A stretch of DNA of 64,000 bases, taken from the NCBI RefSeq assembly GCF_022669055.1, contig NZ_JAJMLW010000004.1, positions 62,001 through 126,000 on the forward strand, given 5' to 3'. The notes beneath the pieces were generated by a model. It made no database searches. It was given only the letters and a program-made list of their open reading frames with translations, and was not told the DNA's origin. The DNA is from Adlercreutzia faecimuris. Its GTDB lineage: Bacteria; Actinomycetota; Coriobacteriia; Coriobacteriales; Eggerthellaceae. This document shows, in pieces, positions 26,212 to 34,619 of the stretch (the stretch's first letter is position 1; each line of letters starts with the position of its first letter). Made by a program: the position numbers and the translations under genes.

Positions 26212-28977
26212 ATGGCCGAGGCGCTGTATCGCAAGTACCGCCCGCAGATCTTCGAGGACGTCGTCGGGCAGGAGCACATAGAGCGCACCATCAAGAACGC
26301 CATCGAGCAGGACAAGGTGAGCCACGCCTACCTGTTCACCGGCCCGCGCGGCACCGGCAAGACCACCACTGCGCGCCTGCTGGCCAAGGCGCTGCTCTGC
26401 GAGCGGGGCCCGACGGCCGAGCCCGACGGCACCTGCGTCGACTGCGAGATGATCGCCGCCGGCGAGCACCCGGACGTCTACGAGCTCGACGCCGCGTCGC
26501 GCACGGGCGTCGAGAACGTGCGCGAGGAGATCATCGGCCGCGTGCAGTTCGCCCCCACCCGCGGGCGCTACAAGATCTACATCATCGACGAGGTTCACAT
26601 GCTGTCGACGGCCGCGTTCAACGCGCTGCTGAAGACGCTTGAGGAGCCGCCGAGCCACGTGGTGTTCATCCTGGCCACCACCGATCCGCAGAAGGTGCCC
26701 GAGACCATCCACTCGCGCTGCCAGCGGTTCGACTTCCGCCGCATCTCGAGCGAGGCCATCGTGTCGCGCCTGGGCGCCATCTGCGTGGCCGAGGACGTGG
26801 AGTTCGAGGGCGAGGCGCTCGACCTCATCGCGCACCGGGCCGAGGGCGGGATGCGCAACGCGCTCACGTCGCTCGAGCAGCTGATCGCGTTCGGCGAGGG
26901 CAAGGTCACGATGGAGGTGGCCGAGCGCATGCTGGGCTCGCTCGACGTGAGCGAGCTGGCCGAGATCGTGCGCTTCGTGGGCACGCGCGACGTGGCCAGC
27001 TGCTTCCGCTGGACGGCCGAGTACGTGGAGACGGGCGCCGACCTGGCGCAGTTCACCCGCGACTTCGCCGAGCACATCCGCAACATGTACGTGATGAGCC
27101 TAACCGGCGCCGACGTGGCGCTGGACGTGAGCGAGTCGGTGCGCCGCGAGCTGGCCGAGGAGCTGCCGCTGTTCGGGCCCGACCGCCTGGCGCGCCTGCT
27201 GGCGGTGCTCGGCGACCTGTCGGCCGAGCTGAAGACGTCGACCAACCCGCGGCTGTCCTTCGAGATCGCGCTGACGCGGATGGTGCGGCCGGATTCCGAC
27301 CTGACGCTGGCGTCGCTCGCCGAGCGCGTGGAGGCGCTCGAGTCGGGCTACTCGGCGGTGGCCCACGTGATGAGCGCGCCGGCGGGCGCGGGCGCGGCGG
27401 GCGCGATGGGCGCTCCGGCGGGTGCGGGTGCTTCACGTGAAGCAATCGGCGCTGCTGCTGGTGCGGCTGCGGTGGCTGGTGGGGCGTCTGATGCGGCTAG
27501 CGCGCGTTCCGGTGGCGCTGAGATGCCTGCGGGACGCTTGGGAGATGGTGCCACGGTTCCGGGCGTGCCTGACGCTGCCGCTGGGGTGCCCGGGGATGTT
27601 TCACGTGAAACATCGGCTGGCGAAGGCACCGGCAGGGGCGCCGCGGGGAACCCCGGCGCTGCCGCCGGCCAGCCTGCGGATGCTGGTGCAGCGAGCGTGG
27701 CCGCGGGTGCGGACGGCGCGGCGCGTGCTGCCGGCGCGGCTGGCGCGGGCATGGCTGGCGTCCCGAACGCGGGCGCTGCGGGCGCGGGCGTGGCGGGGCC
27801 GGCGGCTCCCGCTTCCGCGGCTGCGGCGGGCGGAACCGCTGCGGCGGGCGGGGCGCTTCCCGATGCGCTCCTGCAGAGCCTGCGCAACCCGGCGTCGCTC
27901 CAGCGCATGTGGCAGGCGGTGCTCTCGGCCCTGACCAAGGCCAAGACCGCCTACGGCGTGCTCTTCCTCAACACGAAGGCCGTGTTCGACGAGGCCTCGG
28001 GCACCCTGGCCGTCGAGTTCCTCCCCGAGAACGACTTCGCCTTCAAGACGGCCCAGGGCGCCGGCGTCCAGGAGGAGCTGGGGCGCGCCATCGCCCAGGC
28101 CTGCGGCGTCACGCTGCCGTTCATGATCGTGAAGGGGGGCGCTCGCGGCGCGACCGCCGGCGCGACCCCGATGGCCGCGGCCGTCGCTGCCGCGACGGCG
28201 TCGATGGCCCCTCAGGCTGCCGCCGGTGCCCCGGCGAGCGCTCCCGGCGCAGGCGCGCAAGGCTCCGTCGGCGCCCCGTCGGGCGGCACGGGCGCGCAAG
28301 GCGCCCCCGCGTCGCAGCAGGCCGGCGGGGGAGCCCCCGGTGCCGCCCAGGCGGCCGTCGCGCAGCAGGCCGGCGCTGGCGCCCCGTCGGGCGGCGCAGG
28401 GGCCGGTGCCGCTGGCGCCCCGAGCGGCGCGGGTGCGTTCGTTCCGCCGGATCCGGCGCGCGGGCATCACGGCATCGACGCCATGACCGGCGCCTCGGAG
28501 CGCCCCGGCGCCGCCGAGCGCGGCTACGGCGCGGCCTACGATGAAGTCCCCGTCGACCTCTACGACGAGGTTCCCTACGACGATGACGGCTACGGCGCCT
28601 ACGACGCGCCGCCTGCCTCACCGACTCCGGCGGCTGCCCCCGCAAACGCCGGTGCCCCCGCGAACGCCGGTGCCCCCGCGTCGGCGGCTGCCCCCGCGTC
28701 GACGCTCGCGGCTTCCGGCGCCGACGTCCCCCCCTGGGAGGCGGCGCCTGCCGCATCGGGCGCTTTCGCATCGGGCGCACCCGCGACGGCGCAGCAGAAT
28801 GTTTCACGTGAAACATTCGTACCCCCCACGCAGGGGAGCGCCACGCCGGGAACCTCGGCGGCTTCCGCGACCGGCGGCGCCCCGGCCCCCGCGCCGGGAG
28901 AGGAGCCCTCGCCCGAGGACCTCAACGCCATGCTGGCCTTCGGGTTCGGCGAGGGCGTCAGCTTCACCGAGGAGTAG
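26212..28977 (+). CDS. dnaX: DNA polymerase III subunits gamma/tau
   Basis: A 921-residue clamp-loader ATPase. Walker A is GPRGTGKTT (residues 44-52), with a zinc-type Cys cluster after it and IIDEVHMLS as Walker B/DExx. LATTDPQKVPETIHSRCQRFDF holds the sensor region and arginine finger. AAA and collar domains end near residue 375. The rest is a very long Ala/Gly/Pro-rich tau region, interrupted by a globular patch around residues 560-645 (SLQRMWQAVLSALTKAKTAY). Two perfect parS sites and one variant lie in this tail. I see no A-rich slippery heptamer, so a gamma form by frameshift is not predicted. Confidence 0.95.
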   Translation: MAEALYRKYRPQIFEDVVGQEHIERTIKNAIEQDKVSHAYLFTGPRGTGKTTTARLLAKALLCERGPTAEPDGTCVDCEMIAAGEHPDVYELDAASRTGVENVREEIIGRVQFAPTRGRYKIYIIDEVHMLSTAAFNALLKTLEEPPSHVVFILATTDPQKVPETIHSRCQRFDFRRISSEAIVSRLGAICVAEDVEFEGEALDLIAHRAEGGMRNALTSLEQLIAFGEGKVTMEVAERMLGSLDVSELAEIVRFVGTRDVASCFRWTAEYVETGADLAQFTRDFAEHIRNMYVMSLTGADVALDVSESVRRELAEELPLFGPDRLARLLAVLGDLSAELKTSTNPRLSFEIALTRMVRPDSDLTLASLAERVEALESGYSAVAHVMSAPAGAGAAGAMGAPAGAGASREAIGAAAGAAAVAGGASDAASARSGGAEMPAGRLGDGATVPGVPDAAAGVPGDVSRETSAGEGTGRGAAGNPGAAAGQPADAGAASVAAGADGAARAAGAAGAGMAGVPNAGAAGAGVAGPAAPASAAAAGGTAAAGGALPDALLQSLRNPASLQRMWQAVLSALTKAKTAYGVLFLNTKAVFDEASGTLAVEFLPENDFAFKTAQGAGVQEELGRAIAQACGVTLPFMIVKGGARGATAGATPMAAAVAAATASMAPQAAAGAPASAPGAGAQGSVGAPSGGTGAQGAPASQQAGGGAPGAAQAAVAQQAGAGAPSGGAGAGAAGAPSGAGAFVPPDPARGHHGIDAMTGASERPGAAERGYGAAYDEVPVDLYDEVPYDDDGYGAYDAPPASPTPAAAPANAGAPANAGAPASAAAPASTLAASGADVPPWEAAPAASGAFASGAPATAQQNVSRETFVPPTQGSATPGTSAASATGGAPAPAPGEEPSPEDLNAMLAFGFGEGVSFTEE
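27429..27444. other. parS-like variant site inside dnaX
   Basis: TGCTTCACGTGAAGCA keeps perfect dyad symmetry and differs from consensus by two symmetrical changes (T3 to C and A14 to G). It lies 168 bp before a perfect site. Confidence 0.65.
27597..27612. other. parS site inside dnaX
   Basis: Exact TGTTTCACGTGAAACA within the low-complexity tail region of dnaX, read as D-V-S-R-E-T-S. Confidence 0.9.
28800..28815. other. parS site inside the 3' part of dnaX
   Basis: Exact TGTTTCACGTGAAACA with AA/TT flanks, read as N-V-S-R-E-T-F, the same peptide as at the SGNH hydrolase site. Confidence 0.9.
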
Positions 28978-29036
28978 CCGCGCCGGCGACCGACCGTCCC
29001 CGGCGCCCGGCGTTCGCGGGGACGCGCTCGACGCGC

Positions 29037-29042
29037 TATAGT
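29037..29042 (+). promoter_or_regulatory. -10 element of ybaB
   Basis: TATAGT about 100 nt upstream of the ybaB start. The leader between has GC-rich inverted repeats but nothing I can name. Confidence 0.35.
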
Positions 29043-29144
29043 GTCACCGGCTGCTTTGGCGGCCGTTCCGCAGCAACCCCGCCGGCGCGCAGCGGCGCCC
29101 GGCGCTAACGACGAGCACCAAGAGATGACGAAGGAGCATTCCCC

Positions 29145-29453
29145 ATGGATATGAAGAAGATGATGAAGCAGGCCCAGAAGATGCAGCTGGAGGCCGCGCG
29201 CGCCCAGGAGGAGATCACCAAGATGGAGTTCGAGGCCACGGCCGGCGGCGGCATGGTCAAGGTGGTGGCCATGGGCGACATGAGCATCAAGTCCGTGACC
29301 ATCGACCCCGAGGCGGTCGACCCGGAGGACGTGGAGATGCTCGAGGACATGGTGATGGCCGCCGTGAACGAGGCCCTGCGCAGCGCCACCGAGGCCACCA
29401 ACCAGCGCATGAACGCCGTCATGGGCGGCATGAAGATCCCGGGGCTGATGTAG
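29145..29453 (+). CDS. YbaB/EbfC-family nucleoid-associated protein
   Basis: A 102-residue small DNA-binding protein. It has a Met/Lys/Gln-rich N-terminal helix (MKKMMKQAQKMQLEAARAQEE), a central beta-sheet (ATAGGGMVKVVAMGDMSIKSV), and a DPEDVEMLEDMVMAAVNEALR helix followed by a GGMKIPGLM tail, all as in YbaB/YaaK. The usual order dnaX-ybaB-recR is preserved. The ATG follows GAAGGAG. Confidence 0.95.
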   Translation: MDMKKMMKQAQKMQLEAARAQEEITKMEFEATAGGGMVKVVAMGDMSIKSVTIDPEAVDPEDVEMLEDMVMAAVNEALRSATEATNQRMNAVMGGMKIPGLM

Positions 29454-29491
29454 CGTACCCGCTCGGCTCGCCCACCGCAGGGCGTCCGAAA

Positions 29492-29507
29492 TGTTTCACG
29501 TGAAACA
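29492..29507. other. parS site between ybaB and recR
   Basis: Exact TGTTTCACGTGAAACA in the ybaB-recR intergenic region. It is the last of four sites within 2.1 kb. Confidence 0.92.
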
Positions 29508-29589
29508 TTTGTGCTAGAATCCGATATCGATGAGCCTGGGGCTGCCTGCGATCGGCGCACGCGGCCCCTTCTGCGTCCGAGGAGTCCCC

Positions 29590-30186
29590 ATGCAATCCGC
29601 CCCCGCCATCCAGAAGCTGCTCGACGAGCTGGAGCGCCTGCCCGGCGTGGGGCCGAAGTCCGCCCAGCGCATGGCCTACTGGATCCTCAACTCCGACCGC
29701 GCCACGGCGCTGCGGCTGGCCGAGGCCATCGCCGAGGTGAAGGACACCGTGCGCTTCTGCTCGCGCTGCTTCAACTACGCCGAGGGCGACCTTTGCGAGA
29801 TATGCGCCAGCACCAAGCGCGACCAGGGGATACTCTGCGTGGTGAGCGAGCCGCGCGACATCCCGCCCATCGAGCGCACCGCCGTGTTCTCCGGCGTCTA
29901 CCACGTGCTGGGCGGCGCGCTGTCGCCCATGGAGGGCGTCGGCCCGGACGACCTGCGCATCGCCGAGCTGCTGGCGCGGCTGGCGTCCGAGCCCGTGACC
30001 GAGGTCGTCCTGGCCACCAACCCCAACATCGAGGGCGAGACCACGGCTGCCTACCTGGCGCGCCTCATCAAGCCACTCGGCATAACGGTGACGCGCCCCG
30101 CCAGCGGCCTGCCCGTCGGCGGCGACCTGGAGTTCGCCGACGAGGTAACCCTCGGCCGAGCCCTGGAAACCCGCCGCCCCCTGTAG
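29590..30186 (+). CDS. recR: recombination mediator protein RecR
   Basis: A 198-residue protein that acts with RecF/RecO in loading RecA at gaps. Visible in order are the helix-hairpin-helix [15 protein letters not shown] (residues 18-32), the zinc finger [16 protein letters not shown] (near 57-72) and the Toprim domain ([15 protein letters not shown], then [18 protein letters not shown]). The ATG at 29590 has GAGGAG upstream; an ATG at 29530 would add 20 non-conserved residues. An intrinsic terminator follows. Confidence 0.96.
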   Translation: MQSAPAIQKLLDELERLPGVGPKSAQRMAYWILNSDRATALRLAEAIAEVKDTVRFCSRCFNYAEGDLCEICASTKRDQGILCVVSEPRDIPPIERTAVFSGVYHVLGGALSPMEGVGPDDLRIAELLARLASEPVTEVVLATNPNIEGETTAAYLARLIKPLGITVTRPASGLPVGGDLEFADEVTLGRALETRRPL

Positions 30187-30234
30187 GCGGCGGCCGGCGA
30201 TTGCGCCCGGCGCCTTCCCGTCCCCCAAATGCAA

Positions 30235-30264
30235 AACGACCCGCACAGGCTCATGCGGGTCGTT
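30235..30264 (+). terminator. intrinsic terminator after recR
   Basis: A perfect 11-bp stem AACGACCCGCA (30235-30245) with 30254-30264. The A-run before it would also serve transcription from the other side. Confidence 0.7.
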
Positions 30265-30579
30265 CGTGCTTCAGTCAGCGCGCTGATCTGTCCCCTCCAA
30301 AAACAGAACGGCGCCCTGACGAAGCCTAATGGGCGAAGCGAATTGACGCTCCTCGCTAAGTTCAACACAAAAGTATATCAGGCCGTTCACAGAACACCAA
30401 CAACTATTTTCGGCGAGCGAACGGCGCGCGCTGCCGGTGAGAACGACGTTTCGCCTGGGCGCTCTCAGGCGGAATGTCCCGCATATCTGCCTGCTCTCGC
30501 ATTCCCGTCTTGCGGCGCGGGGCAACGCCGGCCCCCTCTCCTCCCTCTGCTATACTGGGCCGCGAACAAGGAGGGGATC
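30265..30579 (+). promoter_or_regulatory. intergenic region and promoter of mobBA
   Basis: The part 30270-30430 is AT-richer than its surroundings and has no convincing gene. It holds small palindromes (TCAGCGCGCTGA) and a 9-bp stem at about 30449-30475. A TATACT -10 lies at 30551-30556, 24 nt before the mobBA ATG. I looked for a Moco riboswitch and did not recognise one. Confidence 0.35.
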
Positions 30580-31929
30580 ATGGTCAACGTACCCAGCCCG
30601 GCCGTCGCCGTCGTCGGGCGCCACAACTCTGGCAAGACCACGCTCATCGAGCAGCTCATCGCGTGCCTGGTCGGCCGCGGCCACGACGTGGGCAGCGTGA
30701 AGCACCACAGCCACGCCGGCTTCGAGATCGACTACCCCGGCAAGGACTCCTACCGCCACCGCGCGGCGGGCGCCTCCGAGACGGTCATCGCGTGCCCGGG
30801 CCAGATGGCGCGCATCAAGTCCGTCGAGGGCGAGCTGGAATGCAGCGAGATCGTGCGCTCGATGCCCGGCCACGATATCGTCGTGGTGGAGGGCTACCGC
30901 AAGAGCGGCCTGCCCACCATCGAGATCATGCGCTCGGGGAACCCCGCCGACGTGAACGTGGCCGAGGCCATGCTCAAGGCGGCCCGCGCCGGCGAGCCTT
31001 TGGGCACCGACTTCGTCCAGCGCTACCGCGAGGAGGAGCGCCGCGCGAGGGAGGCCGCCGCCAGCGCCGACGCGCCTGCGCCCGACGCGCCCGCTGACGC
31101 CTCGCCCGCTGACGCCCCCGCCGACCCCCACGCCCACACCGCCGAGGACGACCTGGCCCACAAGATGCCCGACGCCAACACCGTCGCCGTCGTCACCGAC
31201 ATCCCCGAGGCGCGCCAGGCCGCCGTGCTGTTCAACGTCCCCGCCTTCGACCTGGATGACGTGGAGGGCCTGGCCGGCTTCCTCGAGGAGCACTATGTCC
31301 GCCCGCGCATCAGCATCGTCATCCAAGCCGGCGGCGAGAGCCGGCGCATGGGCCAGTCGAAGGCCACGGTGCCCTTCGCCGGGCGCCCGCTCATCTGCCG
31401 CCTCATCGAGCGCCTGTCGCCGGTGGCCGACGAGCTCATCATCACCACCAACGAGCACGACCGCCTGGGCTTCCTCGCCGAGGCGTACCCCGACCTGGAC
31501 ATCAAGCTGGTGGGCGACGCCTTCGACTTCCGCGGCGCGCTGCCGGGCCTCTACACGGCGCTCACCGCCGCGCGCAACCCGTACGTGGCCGTGGTCGCCT
31601 GCGACATGGTGTTCGCCAGCGCCGCGCTGGTGGTGGCCGAGTCGCTCGTCATGGTCGACACCGGCGCCGACGTGGTGGTGCCCGTCAACAAGCACGGCTT
31701 CGAGCCCTTCCACGCGCTCTACCGCCGGTCGGGCTGCCTGCCGGCCGTGCGCCGCGCGCTCGACCGGGGCGACCGCCGCGCCCAGTCGCTGCTGGAGGAT
31801 CCCGAGGTGCACGTCGAGGAGTTCTCGCAGAAGCGCGTGCTGGAGGCCGAGCCCCACGGCGGCTGCTTCATCAACGCCAACACCCCCGACGAGCTCAAGC
31901 GCATCGAGGATTCCTACCTGGAGGAATAG
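30580..31929 (+). CDS. MobB-MobA fusion, molybdopterin guanine dinucleotide synthesis
   Basis: A 449-residue two-domain protein. Residues 1-165 are MobB, a P-loop GTPase with GRHNSGKTT (13-21), VKHHSHAGFEID and VVVEGYRKSGLP. After an Ala/Asp/Pro-rich linker, residues 243-449 are MobA (molybdenum cofactor guanylyltransferase) with QAGGESRRMGQSKA, ACDMVFAS and a C-terminal GGCFINANTPDEL. MobA transfers GMP to molybdopterin; MobB helps deliver GTP or the cofactor. The result would be bis-MGD for DMSO-reductase-family enzymes, which are numerous in Eggerthellaceae. The ATG at 30580 follows AAGGAGG. The polyferredoxin gene lies 100 nt downstream. Confidence 0.93.
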   Translation: MVNVPSPAVAVVGRHNSGKTTLIEQLIACLVGRGHDVGSVKHHSHAGFEIDYPGKDSYRHRAAGASETVIACPGQMARIKSVEGELECSEIVRSMPGHDIVVVEGYRKSGLPTIEIMRSGNPADVNVAEAMLKAARAGEPLGTDFVQRYREEERRAREAAASADAPAPDAPADASPADAPADPHAHTAEDDLAHKMPDANTVAVVTDIPEARQAAVLFNVPAFDLDDVEGLAGFLEEHYVRPRISIVIQAGGESRRMGQSKATVPFAGRPLICRLIERLSPVADELIITTNEHDRLGFLAEAYPDLDIKLVGDAFDFRGALPGLYTALTAARNPYVAVVACDMVFASAALVVAESLVMVDTGADVVVPVNKHGFEPFHALYRRSGCLPAVRRALDRGDRRAQSLLEDPEVHVEEFSQKRVLEAEPHGGCFINANTPDELKRIEDSYLEE

Positions 31930-32029
31930 GCCGGCCTGGCGCCTGCCCGCCGCTTTGCGGGGCCGCCCGCCCCGCGCTGGCGCCCGCCCCGCGCCCGCCC
32001 GCCGAACCCCGTCCGAGAGAAGAGGAACC

Positions 32030-33244
32030 ATGCCCACGATCAACGACGTCATGGAGATGGCCGAGGCGCTCGAGAGCGCGTCGGTGGTGGCCGCGCCCGA
32101 CCGCTGCGTGGCGGTGCGTAACCGCAACTCGACGTGCCGCAAGTGCGTCGACGTGTGCATCGCCGATGCCATCGAGGTGGGCAACAACGAGCTGAAGGTG
32201 TCCAACGGCGCCTGCGTGGCCTGCGGATCCTGCGTGGCCGTGTGCCCCACGGGCGCCCTCATCGCGCTCGACCCCATGGCCGAGGACCTGGCGGTGGACA
32301 TCGCCGGGGCCGTGCGGGCGGCGGGGGAGGGCCGTGCCGTGTTCGCCTGCGCGCGCATGGCCGCCCGCAACGTGGGCGATCCAGACAAGTACGCCGCCGT
32401 GCCGTGCCTCGGCCGCATGGTGGAGGAGGACATCCTCGACTTGGCCGCCCACGGCGCGAGCGAGGTCATCCTGGTGGACGGCACGTGCAAGACGTGCAAG
32501 TACCGCGCCACGGGCCCCGCCATCGACGCCACCGTGGCCACGGCCCGCGCGCTCCTGGACGCCCAGGGCTGCGCCATGCCCATCACGCGCACCTCCGAGT
32601 TCCCGCCCGACATCCTCGGCGACACGATGAAGGCGCGCGGGGCTGCCCGCCGCGGCTTCTTCACCAGCGCCACCTCCATGGCCAAGGACGTGGCCATGAC
32701 CGCAGCCGAGAAGGCCATCGCCGACGCGCTCAACCAGCGGCAGCAGAACAAGATGGCCACCCTGCGCGAGCGCCTGGGCGTGGGCAAGACCGGCCGCCTG
32801 CCGCAGTTCGAGCCCGAGCGCAACTACCGCCTGCTCGACGCCATGGACGCCCTGGGCCAGCCGGTGGAGCCCGTCATCGACACGCGCCGCTTCGGGTCAG
32901 TCTCCATCGACCCCGAGGAGTGCACCGGCTGCGGCATGTGCGTGATGTTCTGCCCGACCGGCGCCCTGCGCTACGCCGAGCAGGAGGAGGAGAAGCCGGC
33001 CGCCTCGCCCAAGCCGGTGCTGGCCAGCCTCGCCAAGGAAGAGGAGGAAGACACCGGGTTCCGCGCCGTCGAGTTCTCCGCCGCCGACTGCACCCAGTGC
33101 CGCCTGTGCGCCGACGCGTGCCTGCAGGGCTGCATCGCCGTGTCGTCGGCCGTCGAGACCGCCGAGCTGTTCGACTTCGAGCCGCGCCCGCTCGAGATCC
33201 GCCGCCCCGGCAAGCGCCCCCGCCTCTTCGACCGCCGCCGGTAG
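32030..33244 (+). CDS. polyferredoxin with four 4Fe-4S cluster motifs
   Basis: A 404-residue cytoplasmic iron-sulfur protein. Cys motifs at about residues 33-40 (CRKCVDVC), 60-70 (CVACGSCVAVCP), 303-313 (CTGCGMCVMFCP) and near 356 (CTQCRLCADAC) would ligate four clusters. Between the pairs lies a 230-residue domain with further cysteines (FACARM, PCLGRM, GTCKTCKY) that I cannot assign; it resembles the F420-nonreducing-hydrogenase/MvhD type in having CLGRM and C-x-x-C near a nucleotide-like segment. There is no Tat signal. A role in electron supply to, or maturation of, molybdenum enzymes is suggested only by its neighbour mobBA. The ATG at 32030 has AGAGGAACC upstream. Confidence 0.82.
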   Translation: MPTINDVMEMAEALESASVVAAPDRCVAVRNRNSTCRKCVDVCIADAIEVGNNELKVSNGACVACGSCVAVCPTGALIALDPMAEDLAVDIAGAVRAAGEGRAVFACARMAARNVGDPDKYAAVPCLGRMVEEDILDLAAHGASEVILVDGTCKTCKYRATGPAIDATVATARALLDAQGCAMPITRTSEFPPDILGDTMKARGAARRGFFTSATSMAKDVAMTAAEKAIADALNQRQQNKMATLRERLGVGKTGRLPQFEPERNYRLLDAMDALGQPVEPVIDTRRFGSVSIDPEECTGCGMCVMFCPTGALRYAEQEEEKPAASPKPVLASLAKEEEEDTGFRAVEFSAADCTQCRLCADACLQGCIAVSSAVETAELFDFEPRPLEIRRPGKRPRLFDRRR

Positions 33245-33252
33245 CGAAAAGT

Positions 33253-33420
33253 CGGTTTCATATCCATTTTGGCGAGTTTTCCGAGGCTCAAAGGCCCGAT
33301 TGGGGGCTTTTTCACCGCCTGCGAGCGGAGTCATTTTCAGCGACCTGGGCAAACGCTTCCGATCCTCGCGGCGGGGCTTGCCTTTGCCTCGGGAAACTCA
33401 ACGAAATGGATATGAAACCG
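33253..33420. repeat. MITE-like long-hairpin element with 35-bp imperfect terminal inverted repeats
   Basis: The arms 33253-33287 and 33386-33420 are inverse complements with about four mismatches; both carry CGGTTTCATATCCATTT at the outer end. The inner sequence continues to pair in part (AAAGGC with GCCTTTG), so the whole 168-bp element could fold as one long hairpin. No coding potential. It separates the polyferredoxin gene from the ABC transporter operon. It has no sequence in common with the element at 21765. Confidence 0.78.
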
Positions 33421-33499
33421 CCAAACCCCTGCCATTGCCCCTCTCCGCGCCGCCCGGCCGCCGCTCGCCCCCTTCCCGTCCGTCGCCGCGGGGCTGTGC

Positions 33500-33505
33500 T
33501 ATACT
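33500..33505 (+). promoter_or_regulatory. -10 element of the amino acid ABC transporter operon
   Basis: TATACT, 87 nt before the substrate-binding protein gene. The remaining leader is unremarkable. Confidence 0.45.
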
Positions 33506-33591
33506 GACGGCACTTTATTACGGTAGAGTGATGGGGCGGCCAACCGAGGGAGCGGCCGTCACCAGGGAAAACCGATTGGGAGGAAACGACT

Positions 33592-34443
33592 ATGAAGAAG
33601 ATGAAGGCGCTCATCGTCGCCGCGGCGGCCCTGAGCCTGTCCGCGCTGCTGCTCGCCGGCTGCGGCGGCGCCCCCGCCAACGACAAGAAGGCCGAGGACA
33701 AGGCCCCGGCCAAGGAGGAGAAGACCACGCTCGTCGTGGGCCTCGACAACGCCTACCCGCCCTACGGCTTCATCGGCGACGACGGCAACCTGACCGGCTT
33801 CGACATCGACCTGGCCACCGAGGTGGCCGAGCGCAACGGCTGGGACCTCGAGCTCGAGGCCATCGACTGGGACGCCAAGGACGCGCTGCTCAACCAGGGC
33901 ACCATCAACTGCATCTGGAACGGCTTCACCATGGAGGGCCGCGAGGGCAAGTACGCCTTCTCCAAGCCCTACATGCACAATGAGCAGGTGGTCGTCGTGA
34001 AGGCCGACTCCGGCATCGACTCGCTGGAGGGCCTGGCCGGCAAGAACGTCATGACCCAGGTCGACTCCGCCGCCCTCGACGTGCTCGAGGACGAGGAGGG
34101 CCAGAAGGCCCTGGCCGACACCTTCGCCGGCGGCGCGGCCCAGACCATCGGCGACTACAACAACGCCTTCATGCAGCTCGAGTCCGGCACGGTTGACGCC
34201 GTGGCCTGCGACCTGTCCATCGCCGACTACCAGATGGCGGCCAAGCCCGACATGTTCGTGAAGCTCGAGCCCCTGTCCACCGAGAACTACGCCGTGGGCT
34301 TCGCCAAGGACGGCGACCAGGCCATGGTCGACGCGGTGAACAAGACCCTGAAGGAGATGTACGACGACGGCACCATCGCCGAGCTCTGCGAGAAGTGGGG
34401 CGAGTACGGCATCACCATCGACAACTGGGTGCTGGTCGACTAG
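33592..34443 (+). CDS. amino acid ABC transporter substrate-binding lipoprotein
   Basis: A 283-residue extracellular lipoprotein. A signal peptide ends in the lipobox LLLAGC with Cys24 as the lipidated residue, followed by a charged linker and a bacterial SBP family 3 fold (VGLDNAYPPYGFIGDDGNLTGFDIDLA, DWDAKDALLNQGTINCIWNGFTM, and a closing NKTLKEMYDDGTIAELCEKW). The family binds polar amino acids such as glutamine, cystine or arginine; which one is not evident. The permease, ATPase, aldolase and phosphatase genes follow. Confidence 0.94.
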   Translation: MKKMKALIVAAAALSLSALLLAGCGGAPANDKKAEDKAPAKEEKTTLVVGLDNAYPPYGFIGDDGNLTGFDIDLATEVAERNGWDLELEAIDWDAKDALLNQGTINCIWNGFTMEGREGKYAFSKPYMHNEQVVVVKADSGIDSLEGLAGKNVMTQVDSAALDVLEDEEGQKALADTFAGGAAQTIGDYNNAFMQLESGTVDAVACDLSIADYQMAAKPDMFVKLEPLSTENYAVGFAKDGDQAMVDAVNKTLKEMYDDGTIAELCEKWGEYGITIDNWVLVD

Positions 34444-34500
34444 CAACGCCACCCCCTTTGGCGCTCTAGTGCGCTAAACTGGGAAACAGAAGCGAACCTG

Positions 34501-34532
34501 GCGAATGCCGCGGGGCTGCCCGCGGCATTCGC
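34501..34532 (+). terminator. strong hairpin between binding-protein and permease genes
   Basis: A perfect 14-bp stem GCGAATGCCGCGGG (34501-34514) with 34519-34532 and a 4-nt loop. No T-run follows. Hairpins at this place often stabilise the binding-protein mRNA or partly terminate it, so that the binding protein is made in excess over the membrane parts. Confidence 0.65.
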
Positions 34533-34619
34533 TGTCGTCTTGGCGGGTTTGCCGGGGCGCCGCCCGGAGGAGGGCGGGCCCTGCGACGGGCGGCGTCGGG
34601 ACGGAGAAGAGGAGGCACG

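Noticed and set aside
26212-28977. Programmed frameshift in dnaX producing gamma
   Set aside because: No A-rich slippery heptamer with a downstream hairpin is visible near the end of the AAA region.
30265-30579. Moco riboswitch before mobBA
   Set aside because: The gene context fits, but I could not find the conserved core or the expected stems; I only see a promoter and small palindromes.
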